A DNA stretch of 64,000 nucleotides from Herbaspirillum sp. SJZ107. Its GTDB lineage: Bacteria > Pseudomonadota > Gammaproteobacteria > Burkholderiales > Burkholderiaceae_D. The position numbers were made by a program, and so were the translations under genes. The first letter of the stretch is position 1; each line of letters starts with the position of its first letter. Positions 7,947 to 17,500 of the stretch are shown here, one piece after another. Location of the stretch: the NCBI RefSeq assembly GCF_006715485.1, contig NZ_VFNH01000001.1:1550001-1614000 (forward strand), read 5' to 3'. A model generated the notes under the pieces. That model was not told where the DNA came from, searched no databases, and worked only from the letters and a program-made list of their open reading frames with translations.

Positions 7947-8756
7947 TCAGTCGTGGAAACTGACGCTGGCGCTGCCGTGGCGGCTGACCTCGCGCCGCTC
8001 CGGATTGCCGTACACGGTCGACTCGCCGCTGCCGGCCAGTTCCAGTCTGGCTTCGCGGCTGGCATACACCGCGCTGGTGCCGGAACCGGTGTGCGCCAGG
8101 CGGACCTGTTCGGCGCGCAGGTGGCGCGCGTCCAGTTCGCCCGAGCCCTGCAGCTCGGCCTCCAGTTCGCGCGTGGCGCCGACCAGGGTCAGGTTGCCGG
8201 AGCCGACGCTCTCGGCCTTCACGCGCTCGCTGCTGCCGCCGGTGAGTTCGAGGTCGCCGCTGCCGTTCAGGGCGACGATGTTCTCGAGGTAGCGGCCATT
8301 GAAGCGCACGGTGCCGCTGCCGCCCAGGCCGAGGTCGAGGCGTTCGCCGGCGAAGCCGCTGGCATTGGCGTCGCCGCTGCCGTTGACGTGCAGGGTGTCC
8401 AGTGCCGGCAGCGTCAGCGTGACCTCGATCGGCTGGCGGTGGCGCAGCAGGATGCCGCGCGGGCCGATGTGCAGGGTGCGGCCTTCCACGGTGGTGCCGA
8501 TGTTGGCCAGCAGGCGCTGTTCGCCGCGTACTTCCAGCGCCGGTTCCGGACCCTGGCGCAGGGTCAGGTTGATCGGGCCGCTCAGTTCGACGGCGGTGAT
8601 CTGGGCGTCCAGCGTGCGCTTGTCGGTGGCGAGCAGGCGGCTGCCGGGAGGCGAGGTGCCGCTCGTGCCCTGGGCCCGCAGCACGGTGTAGGAAACGCCG
8701 ATCAGGCCGAAGGCGATCAGCAGCAGGACGAAGCCGGTCTTGAGCAATGCGCGCAT
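7947..8756 (-). CDS. Membrane-anchored DUF2807 (GIN-domain) envelope protein
   Basis: 269 residues. One N-terminal membrane segment (about 6-25, LKTGFVLLLIAFGLIGVSYTV), then a right-handed beta-helix-like region full of GSG/NGSGD repeats between residues 130 and 245 (LHVNGSGDANASG, VALNGSGDLELTGG, VGSGNLTL, LQGSGELDARHL, LAHTGSGTSAVY, ELAGSGESTVYG), diagnostic of DUF2807. It is likely exposed outside the inner membrane. It forms a two-gene unit with the DUF1700-type protein 7 bases upstream. Function unknown. Confidence 0.85.
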   Translation of the reverse strand: MRALLKTGFVLLLIAFGLIGVSYTVLRAQGTSGTSPPGSRLLATDKRTLDAQITAVELSGPINLTLRQGPEPALEVRGEQRLLANIGTTVEGRTLHIGPRGILLRHRQPIEVTLTLPALDTLHVNGSGDANASGFAGERLDLGLGGSGTVRFNGRYLENIVALNGSGDLELTGGSSERVKAESVGSGNLTLVGATRELEAELQGSGELDARHLRAEQVRLAHTGSGTSAVYASREARLELAGSGESTVYGNPERREVSRHGSASVSFHD

Positions 8757-8763
8757 GGTGGCC

Positions 8764-9597
8764 TCAGTGTCCGGCGAGAAGGGAACGGTTCATCTGGAAG
8801 TAGCGCTTCAGGCCGACGAGGGTAAAGCGGGTGACCACCAGCGAGACCAGGAACAGGGCGATCCCGCCGATCACCATGCCCAGGCCGACCGCGGTCTGGG
8901 TGGTGCGCGATTCGGCATCCATCTCGGTGCTGATGCGCAGCGAGCCGTCGGTGACGGCTTCGGCGCCGCGCAGCACGCGCGAACGCTCGCGCCGGCTGCT
9001 GCCTTCGTCGTCCGGGCCGGCATCCGCGGCGCCGCGCGGGCTGTCCTGGGTCACCTGGATGTCGCCGGCGCCGATGGTGATGCGGGTCTGGCGCTCGCCG
9101 CGGCTGTCCGGATCGACCGTCATGTAGCGGGCCGGCCAGTCGAGCACCAGCTCGTTGGTGCCGGCCAGGCCGCTGGCGGTGGTCATGATGCCGCCCACAT
9201 ACAAGGCCAGCGCGCACACGTACAGGGCGAACAGCAATGCCGAATAGACGATCGCCGGGACGATCATGAACAAATTGAAGATGGCCAGGCCTGCCGCCGA
9301 CACGATCATGCGGGGCAGGTTGGCCGGCGCCTTCTTTTGCGGGTTGTCTCCGCTGCCCCGGGCGTTGGCGTTGGTGTCGGCCGCGGCGGTGAGCGCGTCC
9401 AGGTGCGTGTTGGCGCGCAGCGTCATCGCGATCTTTTTCGGCTCGTCGAGTTCGCGTGCGACGTCCTCTTCGCTGCGCCCGAGGTTGGCGGCGTCGACGA
9501 AGCGCTGCTCGTAATAGGCCAGGGTCCTGGCCTGGACCTCGGGCGTCAGGCCCAGCATCGCACGCTTGAGCGCGTCGAGGTATTCCAGTTTTCCCAT
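8764..9597 (-). CDS. DUF1700/HAAS-domain membrane protein
   Basis: 277 residues. The N-terminal 65 residues (MGKLEYLDALKRAMLGLTPE, YYEQRFVDAANLGRSEEDVARELDEPKKIA) match the HAAS/DUF1700 helical domain. Transmembrane segments are near residues 95-140 and again near 235-258; a hydrophilic region lies between. DUF1700 genes often sit in PadR-DUF1700-DUF2807 operons; here the PadR regulator is missing from the neighbourhood. Function unknown; an envelope role is inferred. Confidence 0.8.
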   Translation of the reverse strand: MGKLEYLDALKRAMLGLTPEVQARTLAYYEQRFVDAANLGRSEEDVARELDEPKKIAMTLRANTHLDALTAAADTNANARGSGDNPQKKAPANLPRMIVSAAGLAIFNLFMIVPAIVYSALLFALYVCALALYVGGIMTTASGLAGTNELVLDWPARYMTVDPDSRGERQTRITIGAGDIQVTQDSPRGAADAGPDDEGSSRRERSRVLRGAEAVTDGSLRISTEMDAESRTTQTAVGLGMVIGGIALFLVSLVVTRFTLVGLKRYFQMNRSLLAGH

Positions 9598-9721
9598 CGG
9601 AGTTCCGTAATACAGTATTCGATGCTGCCAGACTACGCCGTACGGCCCGGCCGCGCCAGCGCCGTGCGACAGTCTGCAGGATACGCGGGGCAGGGCGCCG
9701 CCAGGGCCGATGGGCGCAAGT

Positions 9722-11077
9722 TCAAGCCGCGATGCCGTCCAGCGCCGCGGCCGCCGCCAGGCCGCTGCGCACCGCCGATTCCAGCGTTGCCGGGTAGTCG
9801 CAGGCGGTGTAGTCGCCGGCCAGCGCCAGTCCCTTGATGCCGGTATCGTTGCCGGGCCGGGCCAGGGCCGGCCTGCAGCTGAAGGTGGCGCGCTTTTCGG
9901 TGATCACCTGGTGCCACGCCGGCGCGGCCAGCGCCGGCAAGCCGAAGGCGTCCGCCAGCTGGGCCGCGACCTGGGCCGCCAGCTGGCCGCGCTCGAGCTC
10001 CGCGGCCCCGGAAGCGCCGCTGATCACCACCGCCAGCAAGCCGTTCTGGCCTGCGTCCAGTTGCCCGCGGTCGAACACGAACTGGCCCCAGTGGCCGCGT
10101 TCCGGCTCGTCCAGCAGCGCGCAGAAGGGCAGTGGCAGGCGCAGCGCCGGGTCGTATTGCAGGTAGACCGTGGAAATCGGTTCGTAGTCGAAGGCGTCGA
10201 GCTGGCTGGCGAGGGCGTCGAGGCCGGGCAGGGCGCGCACGAAGCCGGCCGCCTGCCACGGCGCGGTCGCCAGTACCACGCCGTCGAACTTGACGCAGCC
10301 GCCGGACGTCGTCACGCGCCAGCGGCCGTCGTCGTCCCGGGCCAGGGCGTCGACGCGGGCCGCCGTCAGCACGCGGCCGCCGCCATTTTCGATATGGCGG
10401 CGCGCGGCGTCCGGAAACAGCCCGTCGAGCAGCAGGCGCGGCAGCAACATGTCGGACGCCGCCCGCTTGGCGCCGAGGCTGTCGCGCAGCACCGCCAGGA
10501 ATACCTGGCTGGAAGCGTGCTCGGGCGCGGTGTTCAGCGCCGCCAGGCACAGCGGGCGCCACATCTGGCGGATCAGGTTCGGGGTCTGGTCGAAGCGTTC
10601 CAGCAGTTCGGCCACGCTGCAATCGTTGTGCAGCTGCCAACCCATCCAGCGCGCGCTGGTCGAAAAGCGCGCCAGCGCCATCTTGTCGGCGCCCGTGAGG
10701 CCGCGCGCGCGCAGCAGCGCCGCCAGCATGTGCAGCGGCGCCGGCAGCGGCGGGGCGACGAAATCCATCAGGCCGCGGCCCGGCGGGTAGCGCATCTGCA
10801 AAGGCAGGCGCAGCAGGGCCTCGCGCGGCTTGATGCCGACCCGGCGCAGCAGGCCCAGGGTCCGGTCGTAGGCGCCCAGCATGATGTGCTGGCCGTTGTC
10901 GAGCCGGCGGCCGTGGGCGTCGACGGCCCGTGCGCGGCCGCCGAGGGTGCGCGCGGCTTCGTACAGGGTCACAGCATGGCCGGCGTCGGCCAGGGCGACG
11001 GCGGCGGCGCAGCCGGCCCAGCCGCCGCCGATCACCGCGACCGAGCGCGATGGCGCCGCCTTCCTAGTTGCGGACAT
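9722..11077 (-). CDS. hpnE: Hydroxysqualene dehydroxylase HpnE
   Basis: FAD-dependent enzyme that reduces hydroxysqualene to squalene, last step of the HpnCDE route. 451 residues. The FAD-binding motif VIGGGWAGCAAAVALADAGH begins near residue 14, followed by GGRARAVDAHGRRLDNGQH, the usual HpnE/amine-oxidase signature, and the C-terminal LALAGDYTACDYPATLESAVRSG. Its start overlaps the hpnD stop by 14 bases. Confidence 0.93.
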   Translation of the reverse strand: MSATRKAAPSRSVAVIGGGWAGCAAAVALADAGHAVTLYEAARTLGGRARAVDAHGRRLDNGQHIMLGAYDRTLGLLRRVGIKPREALLRLPLQMRYPPGRGLMDFVAPPLPAPLHMLAALLRARGLTGADKMALARFSTSARWMGWQLHNDCSVAELLERFDQTPNLIRQMWRPLCLAALNTAPEHASSQVFLAVLRDSLGAKRAASDMLLPRLLLDGLFPDAARRHIENGGGRVLTAARVDALARDDDGRWRVTTSGGCVKFDGVVLATAPWQAAGFVRALPGLDALASQLDAFDYEPISTVYLQYDPALRLPLPFCALLDEPERGHWGQFVFDRGQLDAGQNGLLAVVISGASGAAELERGQLAAQVAAQLADAFGLPALAAPAWHQVITEKRATFSCRPALARPGNDTGIKGLALAGDYTACDYPATLESAVRSGLAAAAALDGIAA

Positions 11078-11903
11078 AGGTTTTCCACGCCAGCCACAGC
11101 TTGCGCAGCGGCGTCAGCGAAATCCGCTGCGTCAGCACGTGGAAACCGTCGCGCTCGATCTCGTCGAGCAGCGTGCGGTAGATCGCCGCCATCATCAGGC
11201 CGGGACGCTGGGCGCGCCGGTCCTGCTTCGGCAGCAGCGCCAGGGCTTCGTCGTAGCAGGCCTGGGCGCGGTCGGTCTGGAACTTCATCAGCGCCTCGAA
11301 CTTCTCGCTGTGGCGTGCGTTGAGCAGGTCGGCCGCGGTGACGCCGAACTGCTGCAGCTCGTTGACAGGCAGGTAGATGCGGCCCTTTCTCGCATCCTCG
11401 CCGACGTCGCGGATGATGTTGGTCAGCTGGAAGGCCAGGCCCAGCTTTTCCGCATACGCGAGGGTCTTCGGATCGGTCACGCCGAAGATGCTGGCCGACA
11501 GGATGCCGACCACGCCGGCCACGTGCCAGCAGTATTTGCGCAGGCCCGGGTAGTCGAGGTAGCGCGACTGGTCGAGGTCCATCTCCATGCCGTCGATGAT
11601 GGCCTGCAGGTGTTCCTGCTTGAGGTCGTAGATGGCGATGTGCGGGCGCAGCGCCAGCATCACCGGGTGGGTCGGCGTGCCGTCCGCGGCATACATGCTC
11701 GCCACCTCATTGCGCCACCAGGCCAGCTTGATGCGCGCCAGCGAACCGTCGCTGGCTTCGTCGACGGTGTCGTCGACTTCCCGGCAGAATGCATACAGCG
11801 CCGTGATCGCACGCCGGCGTTCGGGCGGCAGGAACAGGAAGCTGTAATAAAAGCTGGAGCCGCTTTGGACGGTCTTTTGTTGGCAGTATTCGTCGGGAGA
11901 CAT
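11064..11903 (-). CDS. hpnD: Presqualene diphosphate synthase HpnD
   Basis: Condenses two farnesyl diphosphates to presqualene diphosphate. Both Asp-rich motifs are visible: FCREVDDTVDE near residue 50 and LTNIIRDVGEDARKGRIYLP near 160. ATG 11903 (MSPDEYCQQK) is chosen because it gives the family N-terminus. A TTG 15 bases upstream is possible but sits only 2 bases from its AGGA. The gene lies between hpnC and hpnE in one minus-strand operon. Confidence 0.93.
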   Translation of the reverse strand: MSPDEYCQQKTVQSGSSFYYSFLFLPPERRRAITALYAFCREVDDTVDEASDGSLARIKLAWWRNEVASMYAADGTPTHPVMLALRPHIAIYDLKQEHLQAIIDGMEMDLDQSRYLDYPGLRKYCWHVAGVVGILSASIFGVTDPKTLAYAEKLGLAFQLTNIIRDVGEDARKGRIYLPVNELQQFGVTAADLLNARHSEKFEALMKFQTDRAQACYDEALALLPKQDRRAQRPGLMMAAIYRTLLDEIERDGFHVLTQRISLTPLRKLWLAWKTYVRN

Positions 11904-11995
11904 ATTATAAAAATGCAAATTCCTGGAGCAAGTCCGCTATTCTATCTCTGATAGGCCCCCAGATGAGGGCAATGCGGGGGATTTACAGCCAGTCT

Positions 11996-12805
11996 CTACA
12001 TTTTGATGGCGCGCCAGCCGACCGCCAGCCAATCCAGCCGTCCCAGCTTGGGACGGCGCGCGAACACGTCGTAGTCGACCCGTTCGATCGCTTCCAGGAT
12101 GCGCAGGCCGCCCTGCACCACCATCCGCAGTTCCCAGCCGACGCGGCCCGGCAGGCGGGTGGCCAGCGGGGCGCCTTCCAGCATCAGGGCGCGCGCCCGC
12201 TCCACCTCGAAGCGCATCAGTGCGGTCCAGGCCGGGCCCCGGCGGCCGGCGCGGATGTCGGCTTCGCCCACGCCGAAGCGCTGCAAGTCGTCCAGCGGCA
12301 GGTAGATGCGGCCTTTTTCGATGTCGATCGCCACGTCCTGCCAAAAATTGATCAGCTGCAGTGCGCTGCAGACGGCATCCGACTGGCGCAGGCTGAGCGG
12401 GTCGGCCACGCCGTACAGGGCCAGCATCAGGCGCCCGACCGGGTCGGCCGAACGGCGGCAATAGTCGAGCAGGGCGGCGAAATCGGCGTAGCGGACGGTC
12501 GTCACGTCCTGGCGGAAGGCGCTCAGCAGGTTGCGCAAGGGCTGCAGGTCGAGCCGGTAAGCGGCAACGACCGCGGCCAGGCGCGCGAACAGCGGGTCCT
12601 GCGGGGGCGTGCCGGCCGCGATGGCGTCGAGCGCGGCGTCATAGGCGCCCAAGGCCGCCAGCCGCTCCTCGGGGCGAGCATCGCCCTCGTCGGCGATGTC
12701 GTCGGCGCTGCGCGCGAAGGCGTAGATCGCTTCCACCGCCGGCCGCAGGCGGCGCGGCAGCAGGATCGAGGCAACGGGAAAGTTTTCGTAGTGATCGACA
12801 GCCAT
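11996..12805 (-). CDS. hpnC: Hydroxysqualene synthase HpnC
   Basis: Turns presqualene diphosphate into hydroxysqualene. 269 residues of the squalene/phytoene synthase fold, with Asp-rich motifs FARSADDIADEGD near residue 28 and QLINFWQDVAIDIEKGRIYLP near 155. First gene of the hpnC-hpnD-hpnE operon; 92 bases separate it from hpnD. The products feed hopanoid synthesis, but squalene-hopene cyclase is not in this window. The promoter should lie in 12806-12900, shared with the divergent efflux genes. Confidence 0.93.
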   Translation of the reverse strand: MAVDHYENFPVASILLPRRLRPAVEAIYAFARSADDIADEGDARPEERLAALGAYDAALDAIAAGTPPQDPLFARLAAVVAAYRLDLQPLRNLLSAFRQDVTTVRYADFAALLDYCRRSADPVGRLMLALYGVADPLSLRQSDAVCSALQLINFWQDVAIDIEKGRIYLPLDDLQRFGVGEADIRAGRRGPAWTALMRFEVERARALMLEGAPLATRLPGRVGWELRMVVQGGLRILEAIERVDYDVFARRPKLGRLDWLAVGWRAIKM

Positions 12806-12900
12806 GGGGGATGCGGTGTGATGTTTGCATGATTATAATTGCTTAAATTAAAAAATCAGAATTGCCTGGGCATCCGGCCCGGGCTACAGAGGAAGACACC

Positions 12901-14502
12901 GTGCCCGTCCGCGAATCCTGCTTGTCCCGCCGTTCCCTGGCGCTGCCCATTTTGCTGCCCCTGCTGTTGTCCGCCTTGTTGTCCGCCTGTTCCAAGCCGG
13001 CGCCGCCGGCCCCCGAGGTGCGTCCGGTGCGCACCCTCACGCTGGCCGCCGCCGCCGTGGGCAGCAGCGCCGAGTTTTCGGGCGATGTGCGCCCGCGTTA
13101 CGAATCGCGCCTGGGCTTTCGCGTCGGCGGCAAGATCAGCGCGCGCAAGGTCGATGTCGGCAGCGTCGTGACGCGCGGGACGGTCCTGATGCAGCTCGAT
13201 CCGCAAGACTTGCGCCTCGGCCAGGCCCAGGCCCAGGCGGCCTTGCGCGCGGCCGAGACCACGTCCGAGCTGGCCCAGGCGGAACTCAAGCGCTACCAGG
13301 GCTTGCGCGCCCAGAATTTCGTCAGCCAGGCCGTGCTCGACGAGAAAGTGGCGGCGGCGCGCTCCAGCCAGGCGACAGTGGAATCGAGCCGCGCCGCGCT
13401 GCGCGAGCAGAGCAACCAGGCCGGCTATGCCACCCTGGTGTCGGATACGGATGGCGTGGTGACCGCGATCGACGCCGAGGTCGGCCAGGTGGTCGCCGCC
13501 GGTACCCCGGTGGTGCGGGTCGCGCGCACCGACGAGAAGGAAGTCGTGATCGGCGTGCCGGAAGACCAGGTCGAGGCCTTGCGCAAGGTGAGCGAGGTCA
13601 AGGTCAAGCTGTGGGCCGACCCCAACGCCAGCATCGCGGGACGCATCCGCGAAGTGTCGCCGATGGCCGATCCGGCCACGCGCACTTACACGGTCAAGGT
13701 CGCGATGCCGGCGCGCGAGGACGTGCGCCTGGGGATGACGGCGGTGGTCCAGCTGCTGCACCGCGCGGCCGGGCCCAATGCGTCGCAGCTGCGCGTGCCG
13801 ACCTCGGCACTGTACCAGGACAAGGGCGTGACTTCGGTCTGGGTCGTGGACGACGGGGTGGTGCGCCTGCGCCCGGTGCAGGTCGGCGGCGTGGCCGGCA
13901 ACGACGTGGTGCTGGCGGGCGGCGTGCAGGCCGGCCAGGTGGTGGTGACGGCCGGCGTGAACCTGCTGCGCGACGGCCAGCGGGTCAAGATCCTGACCGC
14001 CGACGTGGCGCGCCGCGCGGATGCCGAGGCCGAGGCCGCGGGCAAGTCGGAGGCGCATGGCGGTAAGGGCGCGACGACGGAGCACGGCGCGGAGCATGGC
14101 GCGGAGCATGGCGCGGAAGCGGGCGCGCCCGGCGGGCAGGCTGCGCTTGGTGCGCCGCCGGCCGGGGCGGGCGTGCAGTCGGCAGCAGCGGCACCTGCAG
14201 CGGCGCCGGTGGCCGTACCGGCTGCCGCCGCGGCGGTGGCCGGGGCTGCGGCCGTCGGTGCCGGGGCGGCGGTCCTGGCCAAGGCGCCGGCACCGGAGCC
14301 CGCGCACGCGGCTGCGAAGCCGGCCGCCAGGCCCGAGCACAAGGCGGCGCGCAAGGAAAGCCGCAAGGAAGCGAAAAGGGAAGCCCGTAAAGACGTGAAA
14401 AAGAAAACCGGCGAGCACGCCAAAAAGCGTAGCGACAAGACCTCGAACAAGACCGCTGCAGCGCACGGCCGCAAGCACGCCAGTGCGGGAGCGGCTAAAT
14501 GA
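12901..14502 (+). CDS. RND efflux periplasmic adaptor with long low-complexity tail
   Basis: Membrane fusion lipoprotein linking an RND pump to an outer-membrane channel. The GTG at 12901 is preferred: GAGGAAG lies just upstream and it opens the signal peptide ending in lipobox LSAC (about residue 30). Residues 50-370 are the normal HlyD-type hairpin, lipoyl and barrel domains. After ILTADVARRADAEAEA (about residue 375) there are about 155 extra residues: His/Glu/Gly repeats (EHGAEHGAEHGAE), an Ala/Pro-rich run, then a very basic Lys/Arg end (KAARKESRKEAKREARKDVKKK). Its stop overlaps the pump ATG (ATGA). No adjacent TolC-like gene. Confidence 0.88.
   Translation: MPVRESCLSRRSLALPILLPLLLSALLSACSKPAPPAPEVRPVRTLTLAAAAVGSSAEFSGDVRPRYESRLGFRVGGKISARKVDVGSVVTRGTVLMQLDPQDLRLGQAQAQAALRAAETTSELAQAELKRYQGLRAQNFVSQAVLDEKVAAARSSQATVESSRAALREQSNQAGYATLVSDTDGVVTAIDAEVGQVVAAGTPVVRVARTDEKEVVIGVPEDQVEALRKVSEVKVKLWADPNASIAGRIREVSPMADPATRTYTVKVAMPAREDVRLGMTAVVQLLHRAAGPNASQLRVPTSALYQDKGVTSVWVVDDGVVRLRPVQVGGVAGNDVVLAGGVQAGQVVVTAGVNLLRDGQRVKILTADVARRADAEAEAAGKSEAHGGKGATTEHGAEHGAEHGAEAGAPGGQAALGAPPAGAGVQSAAAAPAAAPVAVPAAAAAVAGAAAVGAGAAVLAKAPAPEPAHAAAKPAARPEHKAARKESRKEAKREARKDVKKKTGEHAKKRSDKTSNKTAAAHGRKHASAGAAK
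14079..14114 (+). repeat. 12-base tandem repeat inside the adaptor tail
   Basis: Three head-to-tail units of GGAGCAYGGCGC (14079, 14091, 14103), a fourth being degenerate. They encode the EHGA repeats. The unit is in-frame, so copy number can change without a frameshift. Confidence 0.85.
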
Positions 14503-17500
14503 GGGGTTTCAACCTGTCGCGCTGGGCGCTGGAACACATCCCGCTCACGCGCTACCTGATCGCCGCGCTGCTGATCGGCGGCATCCTCAGCTACAACGTG
14601 CTCGGCCAGGACGAGGATCCGCCGTTCACCTTCCGCATCATGGTGCTGACGGCTTACTGGCCGGGCGCCACCGCGGTGCAGATGGCGCAGCAGGTGACGG
14701 ATAAACTCGAGCGCAAGCTGCAGGAAACCCCGTCGATCGACAAGATCTCGAGCTTTTCCAAGCCCGGCGAAACCACCGTCATCCTGGAGCTGAAGGAATC
14801 GACCGCGCCGAAGGACGTGCCGCCGACCTGGTACCAGGTGCGCAAGAAGGTCGGCGACATCGCGGCGACGCTGCCGGCCGGCGTGGTCGGTCCGTTCTTC
14901 AACGACGAATTCGGCGATACCTACGGCTCGATCTTCGCGCTGTCCGGCGATGGGTTCACCTATGCCGAGATGCGCGACTATGCCGACTTCGTGCGCCAGC
15001 AGCTGCTGGCCGTGCCGCTGGTGGCCAAGGTCGAGCAGTTCGGTGTGCAGGAAGAAAAGCTGAACATCCTGTTCTCGCAGCAGAAGTTCGCCCAGCTCGG
15101 CGTGCCGATGGACACCATCGTCAACCAGATCGCGACCCAGAACGGCATCGAGGCCTCGGGCGTGCTGGTGACGCCGGGCGAGAACCTGCAGGTGCGCGTG
15201 AGCGGCGGCCTCAAGACCCCGAAGGACCTGGAAGACCTGAGCCTGCGCGCCAACGGCACCACCTTCCGGCTCGGCGACTTCGCGAAGGTGGAGCGTGCCT
15301 ACCAGGACCCGCCGCGCGACAAGATGCGCTTCAACGGCAAGGAAGTGATCGGCCTGGGCGTGTCGATGGAAAAGGGCGGCAACATCATCCAGCTGGGCGA
15401 GGGGCTGGAACAGACGGTGGCGCGCATCCGCGCCCAGCTGCCGGTCGGTATCGAGCTGGAGCGGGTGTCGAACCAGCCGGCCGCGGTGACGGCCTCGGTG
15501 AGCGAATTCATGCACACGCTGGTGGAAGCAGTGGTGATCGTGCTGCTGGTGTCCTTCGTGGCGCTGGGTTTGCATTCAAAACCGAAGCTGCGCCTGGACG
15601 TGCGTCCCGGCCTGGTGGTGGCGCTGACCATCCCGCTGGTGCTGGCGATTACCTTCATGTTCATGCGGATCTTCGATATCTCGCTGCACAAGGTGTCGCT
15701 GGGGGCGCTGATCATCGCACTGGGTCTGCTGGTGGACGATGCCATCATCGCCGTCGAGATGATGGTGCGCAAGATGGAAGAGGGCATGTCGCGTTTCGAG
15801 GCGGCCACCTTCGCCTACACCTCGACCGCCTTCCCGATGCTGACCGGGACCCTGATCACGGCGGCCGGCTTCCTGCCGATCGGCCTGGCCAGGTCCACCG
15901 CCGGCGAATACACCTTCTCGATGTTCTCGGTGAATGCGATCGCGCTGATCGTGTCGTGGGTGGTGGCGGTGACCTTCACGCCCTACATCGGCTTCGTGCT
16001 GCTGCGCGTGCAGCCGCATGCCGCGGGCGAAGCCTCGCACCACGACGTGTTCGATTCGCCGGCGTACCAGCGCTTCCGCCGCCTGGTCAACTGGTGCGTG
16101 GAATGGCGCATGACCACGATCGTGCTGTCGCTGGCGGTGTTCGCGCTCGGCGTGTTCGGCTTCAGGTTCATCGAAAAGCAGTTCTTCCCGGATTCCAGCC
16201 GCCCCGAGCTGATGGTCGAGATGTGGACGCCGGAAGGCACCAGCTTCGCCGTCAACGAGGCGCTGGCCAAGAAATTCGAAGCCTTCGTGCGCCGCCAGCC
16301 GGAGCTGGAGAGCGTCACCAGCTATATCGGCACCGGCAGCCCGCGCTTCTACCTGCCGCTGGACCAGATCTTCCCGGCCTCGAACGTGTCGCAGTTCGTG
16401 GTGCTGCCGAAGACCCTGGCGGGGCGCGAGACGCTGCTGCGCAAGATCCGGCAAGTGTTCAAGGACGATTTCCCGGAAGTGCGCGGGCGCGTGAAGCTGC
16501 TGCCGAACGGGCCGCCGGTGCCGTATCCGGTGCAGTTCCGCGTCACCGGACCGGACATCGCCGTGGTGCGGCGCGTGGCCGACCAGGTCAAGGACGTGAT
16601 GCGCGCCAACCAGAACACGGTCGGCGTCAACGACAACTGGAACGAGGCGGTCAAGGTGCTGCGCCTCGATCTCGACCAGGACAAGCTGCGCGCGCTCGGC
16701 GTGACCTCGCAGGCAGTGCGGCGCACCGTCGCCACCGTCCTGTCGGGCACCACGATCGGCCAGTTCAGGGAAAGCAACCGCCTGATCGACATCGTGGTGC
16801 GCCAGCCGCTCGAGGAGCGCTCGACCATGTCGGTGCTGGCCAATACCAACGTCGCTACCGCCGCCGGCAAGCCGGTGCCGCTGTCGCAGCTGGCACGGAT
16901 CGAGTTCGTGTGGGAGCCGGGCGTGGTGTGGCGCGAGTGGCGCGAGTGGGCGATCATGGTCCAGGCCGACGTGGTGGAGGGCATCCAGGGGCCGACCGTC
17001 TCGACCCAGGTCGACGAGCGCCTGGCCGGGCTGCGCAAGATGCTGCCGGCCGGCTACCGCATCCAGCAGGAAGGCGCGGCCGCCGACAGTGCCGAAGCGG
17101 AAGCCTCGATCTCGGCCAACGTGCCGCTGGTGCTGTTCCTGGTGTTCACCCTGTTGATGCTGCAGCTGCACAGCTTCTCGCGCTCGCTGCTGGTGTTCCT
17201 GACCGGGCCGCTGGGCGTGGCCGGGGCGGCGATGGCGCTGCTGGCGCTGGGCCGGCCGTTCGGCTTCGTCGCCAACCTGGGCGTGATCGCCCTGTTCGGC
17301 ATGATCATCCGTAATTCGGTGATCCTGGTCGACCAGATCGAAACCGATATCGCCGCCGGCGTGCCGGCCTGGGATGCGATCGTCGAAGCGGCGGTGCGGC
17401 GCTGCCGCCCGATCCTGCTGACCGCGGCCGCGGCGGCGCTGGCCATGATTCCACTGTCGCGCTCGGTGTTCTGGGGGCCGATGGCGGTGGCGATCATGGG

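Noticed and set aside
14020..14502. Adaptor tail as a frameshift artefact
   Set aside because: The frame stays open to an ATGA overlap with the pump gene, and the repeat unit is a multiple of three, so the tail is real coding sequence.
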